Positions 13,138-16,290 of a stretch of DNA of 16,290 nt are shown here, piece by piece. The stretch lies in contig JAITMH010000167.1 of NCBI GenBank assembly GCA_031277445.1, positions 1-16,290 of the forward strand, given 5' to 3'. Both the position numbers and the translations under genes were made by a program. A model generated the notes under the pieces. The model made no database searches and had not been told where the DNA came from. It saw only the letters and a program-made list of their open reading frames with translations. The stretch comes from Burkholderiales bacterium (GTDB lineage: Bacteria > Pseudomonadota > Gammaproteobacteria > Burkholderiales > Casimicrobiaceae). How positions within the stretch are numbered: the first letter of the stretch is position 1; the number at the start of each line of letters is the position of its first letter.

Positions 13138-14348
13138 CCGAAACTCCGGTCATACAACAGGCCCATCGCCTCGCGCACATCGCGCATCGTTTCATTCGCC
13201 TGCTTGCGCGCCCGCGCACAACCATCAGCGATAATATTGCGCACCAGCGCCGGATCGTCGAGATACAATTGCGCCCGCTCGCGTATCGGTTCCTGTTCCT
13301 TCAGAATACCGTCGATCACCGGCTGCTTGCACTCAAGGCAGCCGATGCCCGCCGTCGTGCAACCTTTAACCACCCAGTCGCGCACATCTTTATCCGAATA
13401 AATCTGATGCAACGGCCACACCGGACAACGTTCGGGATTGCCCGGATCGCTGCGTCGCATCCGCGCCGGATCGGTTTGCATCGTGCGAATCTTGCGCGTC
13501 AAATCGGCAGGCTCTTCGCGCATAAAAATTGCGTTGCCGTAAGATTTCGACATTTTCTGCCCATCGGTACCCGGCACTTTCGGCGTTTCGGTCAATAGCG
13601 GTTTCGGCTCGACCAGAATCACCCGACGCGCACCTTCGAGATAACCGAACAAGCGTTCGCGGTCGCCAAGCGGCAGGTTTTGTGTTTCTTCAAGCAGTTC
13701 CTTCGCCGCTTCCAGCGCTTCGGTATCGCCGCGCTCCTGAAAAGCCTTGCGCAGTTCTTCATAACGACGCGCTTTTTTGCTTCCCAATTTTTTAATGGCC
13801 GCTTGCGCCTTTTCTTCAAACTCCGGTTCGCGTCCGTAAAAATGATTGAAACGCCGTGCGATTTCGCGTGTCAGTTCGAGATGCGACACCTGATCTTCGC
13901 CGACCGGCACCATATTGGCGCGATAAATCAAAATGTCCGCGCCCATCATCACTGGATAACCGAGAAATCCATACGTTGACAAATCGCGGTCGGCGAGTTT
14001 TTGCTGCTGATCCTTGTACGTCGGCACACGTTCCAACCAGCCCACCGGTGTCGTCATTCCGAGCAACAACGACAGTTCGGCGTGCTCCAGAACCTGCGAC
14101 TGCACGAACACCGTTGACTGCGCCGGATCAATCCCCGCCGCCAGCCAGTCAACCACCATTTCGAACGCGCTGTCGGCGATCAATTCCGGCGTTTCGTAAT
14201 GCGTCGTCAACGCATGCCAGTCGGCGACGAAATAAAAACATTCGTACAATTCCTGTAAGCGCACCCAGTTTTTGAGCGCACCATGATAATGGCCAAGATG
14301 CATTCGACCCGTCGGACGCATTCCCGACAATACGCGATCAGCAAACAT
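13134..14348 (-). CDS. trpS: Tryptophanyl-tRNA synthetase, long form
   Basis: Class Ic aminoacyl-tRNA synthetase charging tRNA-Trp, 404 aa. The HIGH-type motif is HLGHYHGAL (17-25, after SGMRPTGRM) and the KMSKS motif is exact at 265-269 (TDGQKMSKSYGN). GADILIYRANMVPVGEDQ (136-153) is the tryptophan and ATP pocket region. Compared with the usual 330-340 aa there is an insertion of about 60-70 residues at roughly 175-245, lysine/glutamate-rich and probably helical. I recall this insert from other betaproteobacterial TrpS. GCLECKQP in the C-terminal part is also typical. No clear ribosome site precedes the ATG. A TATATAA lies about 20 bases upstream and may belong to its promoter. It heads the trpS-scpA-scpB-rluB run. 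Confidence 0.96.
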   Translation of the reverse strand: MFADRVLSGMRPTGRMHLGHYHGALKNWVRLQELYECFYFVADWHALTTHYETPELIADSAFEMVVDWLAAGIDPAQSTVFVQSQVLEHAELSLLLGMTTPVGWLERVPTYKDQQQKLADRDLSTYGFLGYPVMMGADILIYRANMVPVGEDQVSHLELTREIARRFNHFYGREPEFEEKAQAAIKKLGSKKARRYEELRKAFQERGDTEALEAAKELLEETQNLPLGDRERLFGYLEGARRVILVEPKPLLTETPKVPGTDGQKMSKSYGNAIFMREEPADLTRKIRTMQTDPARMRRSDPGNPERCPVWPLHQIYSDKDVRDWVVKGCTTAGIGCLECKQPVIDGILKEQEPIRERAQLYLDDPALVRNIIADGCARARKQANETMRDVREAMGLLYDRSFG

Positions 14349-14437
14349 GAAAAGTGAGTTGTTTATATAAAATTAACGAATTGAAGCCATAGCGTGCTGC
14401 GGAGAGCGCTTGCCGCCGTTTGTGTTATTCGATCTCT

Positions 14438-15118
14438 CTATATTCCGAACAATCCCCGGATCAGCCCGAAGCCGGGCACCACCAGCATTTTTATCAACGG
14501 CCCCAGAGCACCGGCCACCAACAGTATTACCACAATAATAAGCCCATAACGCTCCGTTTGCGAATAAGTCATCGCCCATTTCCAGGGCAGGAACGAATAC
14601 AGGATTCGACCACCGTCAAGCGGCAATATCGGCAACAGATTGAACACCATCAAAAGCAGGTTGATCCAGATGCCGAACAACACCATGCCGACCATGAAAC
14701 TGTTGAGCGACCCGAAAGACAACAGCAGCAGTTTTCCGATAATCGCCCAGGCAAGCGCCATCGCCAGATTCGACAACGGCCCCGCCGCCGAGACCCAACG
14801 CATGTTCCGAACCGGGTCTTTGAAGTTTCGCGGCTGAACCGGCACCGGCTTTGCCCATCCGAAAAGAAACGGAAAAGCAATCATGCCTGCTGAAGACATG
14901 AAATACGTCATCACGTACAACCCCAGCGGAAACAGAACCGTGCCAACCGGATCAACGTGCTTGATCGGGTTCAGCGTGATGCGCCCCAGCATTTCCGCCG
15001 TGCGGTCTCCGAACTTGCGCGCCGTGTAACCATGCGCCGCTTCGTGCAACGTGACCGCCAGAACAAGCGGCACCCCAAACAGTATGATGTTGACAAGAAA
15101 GGATTCCATCCGCGCCAT
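14438..15118 (-). CDS. Site-2-protease-type membrane metalloprotease (peptidase M50)
   Basis: An integral inner-membrane zinc protease of the M50 family, 226 aa from the chosen ATG. The first helix carries HEAAH (H25, E26, H29), two zinc ligands and the catalytic Glu. A later helix carries NLLPILPLDGGR (160-171) with D168 as the third ligand. About five or six hydrophobic segments are present. It lacks a PDZ domain, so it belongs to the small compact group (often annotated YwhC-like), not RseP. The substrate is unknown. The frame extends to 15253, but the first 45 codons are not membrane-like. ATG at 15118 or 15109 fits the start of the first helix, and neither has a strong ribosome site. It is 89 bases upstream of trpS on the same strand and divergent from the MFS gene. 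Confidence 0.92.
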   Translation of the reverse strand: MARMESFLVNIILFGVPLVLAVTLHEAAHGYTARKFGDRTAEMLGRITLNPIKHVDPVGTVLFPLGLYVMTYFMSSAGMIAFPFLFGWAKPVPVQPRNFKDPVRNMRWVSAAGPLSNLAMALAWAIIGKLLLLSFGSLNSFMVGMVLFGIWINLLLMVFNLLPILPLDGGRILYSFLPWKWAMTYSQTERYGLIIVVILLVAGALGPLIKMLVVPGFGLIRGLFGI

Positions 15119-15120
15119 TC

Positions 15121-15167
15121 TACCGTATTGCGGTACCCTATGGCTGCGCGACCAATCATACCGTATT
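15121..15167. promoter_or_regulatory. Repeats in the divergent M50 / MFS promoter region
   Basis: TACCGTATT occurs at 15121-15129 and again at 15159-15167 in the same orientation, 38 bases apart. The first copy is also the left half of an inverted repeat TACCG-N5-CGGTA (15121-15135) touching the M50 start. They may be binding sites for a regulator of either gene. The evidence is symmetry and placement alone. Confidence 0.35.
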
Positions 15168-15244
15168 TTTGACGAAAAGACGCCGGACGGCCCCAATCTT
15201 CTGTACGCTACTCGTTTTTTCGTTACTTCTTTTGTTTTTTTACC

Positions 15245-16290
15245 ATGCCGCACAAGTTGCCCACGATTGAAGCGCTGCGAGGCCGTCCCGGCCCGTTGAT
15301 CCTGTTATTGGCCGCGCTGGTGATGATCGGGCCTTTTTCTATCGACATGTACCTGCCGGCGTTTCCGTCCATCGGGGCGGCCTTCGGCGCGTCGCCCGCC
15401 GCCGTGCAACAAACCCTGTCGATTTACCTGATCGCCTATGCTGTCATGATGCTCTGGCATGGCGCGTTGGCCGACGCCTGGGGACGCCGCCCCGTGATTC
15501 TGGCGTCGCTGGCGATTTACGCCGTCGCCACACTGGGCTGCGCCATCGCCGGCAACATCGAATCACTGTGGCTGTTCCGGGCGTTGCAAGGCGTTTCCGC
15601 CGGAGTCGGTCTGGTGATTGGCCGCACCATCGTGCGCGACGTGTTCCACGGCACCGCCGCACAAAAAATGATGACGCGGATCACACAAATTTTCTCAATA
15701 GCGCCCATCATTGCGCCGGTCGCAGGCGGGTTGCTGCTCGGCATCGGCGGTTGGCGCACCGTGTTTTGGGGCTTGCTGGTGCTCATCGTCCTGTTGCTCG
15801 TCTGGTGTTATCGGACACTGCCGGAAACGCTGCCGCCGGAAGCGCGGCAATCGCTTCGTCTTGGCCCGCTGTATCACAACTACCGCACCGTGATTTTTCG
15901 ACCCGAATTTCTGCTGCTGGCGTTGATATCGGCGCTGAATTTCGCTGGTTTCTTTATCTACATCGCCGGTGCGCCATCATTTCTCATCAAACTGCTCGGT
16001 GTCTCCGAACAAGGTTTCGCCTGGCTTTTTGTTCCGCTCATTCTCGGCGTCGTCAGCGGCGCCACACTTGCCGGAAAACTCGCCGGACGCATTCCGCCCG
16101 AACGCATCATCGCTTTCGGCTACCTTTGCATGGGTCTGGCCTGCGTGCTCAATCTCGGCGTGTGCCTTTTCCTGCCTGCCAATGTGATGTGGAATGTGCT
16201 GCCGATCATGCTTTACACCACGGGCACCAGCATGGTCGCGCCCAACGCCTTACTCTTTATGCTGGCGATTTTCCCGACAATGCGTGGTCT
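15245..16290 (+). CDS. Bcr/CflA-type MFS drug efflux transporter, C-terminus cut by window edge
   Basis: A major facilitator superfamily proton antiporter of the DHA1 Bcr/CflA type, exporting small toxic compounds across the inner membrane. 348 codons are visible of the usual roughly 400, open at the right edge. The first helix carries GPFSIDMYLPAFP (29-41), characteristic of the Bcr/CflA group. Motif A between helices 2 and 3 is GALADAWGRRPV (73-84). LQGVSAGVGLVIGRTIVRDV gives the helix-4 motif B, and SIAPIIAPVAGG fits motif C of antiporters. The ATG is preceded by a T-rich stretch and no ribosome site is visible. No better start fits the conserved first helix. Divergent from the M50 gene. 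The drug or metabolite exported cannot be told. Confidence 0.93.
   Translation, partial: MPHKLPTIEALRGRPGPLILLLAALVMIGPFSIDMYLPAFPSIGAAFGASPAAVQQTLSIYLIAYAVMMLWHGALADAWGRRPVILASLAIYAVATLGCAIAGNIESLWLFRALQGVSAGVGLVIGRTIVRDVFHGTAAQKMMTRITQIFSIAPIIAPVAGGLLLGIGGWRTVFWGLLVLIVLLLVWCYRTLPETLPPEARQSLRLGPLYHNYRTVIFRPEFLLLALISALNFAGFFIYIAGAPSFLIKLLGVSEQGFAWLFVPLILGVVSGATLAGKLAGRIPPERIIAFGYLCMGLACVLNLGVCLFLPANVMWNVLPIMLYTTGTSMVAPNALLFMLAIFPTMRG

Noticed and set aside
1..16290. tRNA or rRNA genes
   Set aside because: No cloverleaf pattern or rRNA-like stretch was recognised in the short gaps between genes.

Overview
The window looks like the chromosome of a betaproteobacterium. This rests on protein character and gene order only: bamD divergent from rluD, ispD-ispF, rplU-rpmA, and a trpS-scpA-scpB-rluB block with a long-form (404 aa) TrpS. 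I could not run a search, so the genus is open. Most genes are on the minus strand. The plus strand carries rluD, one toxin-antitoxin pair and a transporter cut by the right edge.

Positions 1-4367 (minus) hold a compact vitamin cluster: bioB, a fused bioD-bioA gene and a sodium:solute symporter that runs off the left edge. BioB resembles the biotin synthases of anaerobes rather than the E. coli type. The leader between bamD and bioB (4368-4549) carries three inverted repeats. bioF and the pimelate-forming genes are not in the window.

Positions 4550-6396 hold bamD (outer-membrane assembly lipoprotein, minus) and rluD (23S rRNA pseudouridine synthase, plus), divergently arranged. The only gene-free stretch over 300 bases follows, at 6397-6846. 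It is packed with unrelated palindromes and repeat fragments and ends in a 7-base tandem array abutting ispF.

Positions 6847-8063 hold ispF and ispD of the non-mevalonate isoprenoid pathway, with a 4-base overlap. Next come two toxin-antitoxin modules of different families, placed back to back around a 177-base divergent promoter region. These are an AbrB-type antitoxin with a PIN toxin (minus, 8088-8748) and a DinJ-YafQ pair (plus, 8926-9459). A strong terminator lies between yafQ and the convergent rpmA.

Positions 9554-10220 hold rpmA and rplU (ribosomal proteins L27 and L21), driven by a promoter with two consensus hexamers and a hairpin at the expected 5' end of the transcript. Positions 10266-14348 hold trpS, scpA, scpB and rluB in transcription order, with overlapping or tightly spaced ends. 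They serve tryptophan charging, chromosome condensation and rRNA modification. The rluB tail is encoded by the same 7-base array seen beside ispF. Upstream is an M50 membrane metalloprotease (14438-15118), divergent from a Bcr/CflA-type MFS efflux gene that runs off the right edge.

I see no CRISPR array, tRNA, rRNA or intact insertion sequence. The most unusual parts are the biotin cluster with its leader, the paired toxin-antitoxin modules, and the 7-base repeat that has become the end of a protein.
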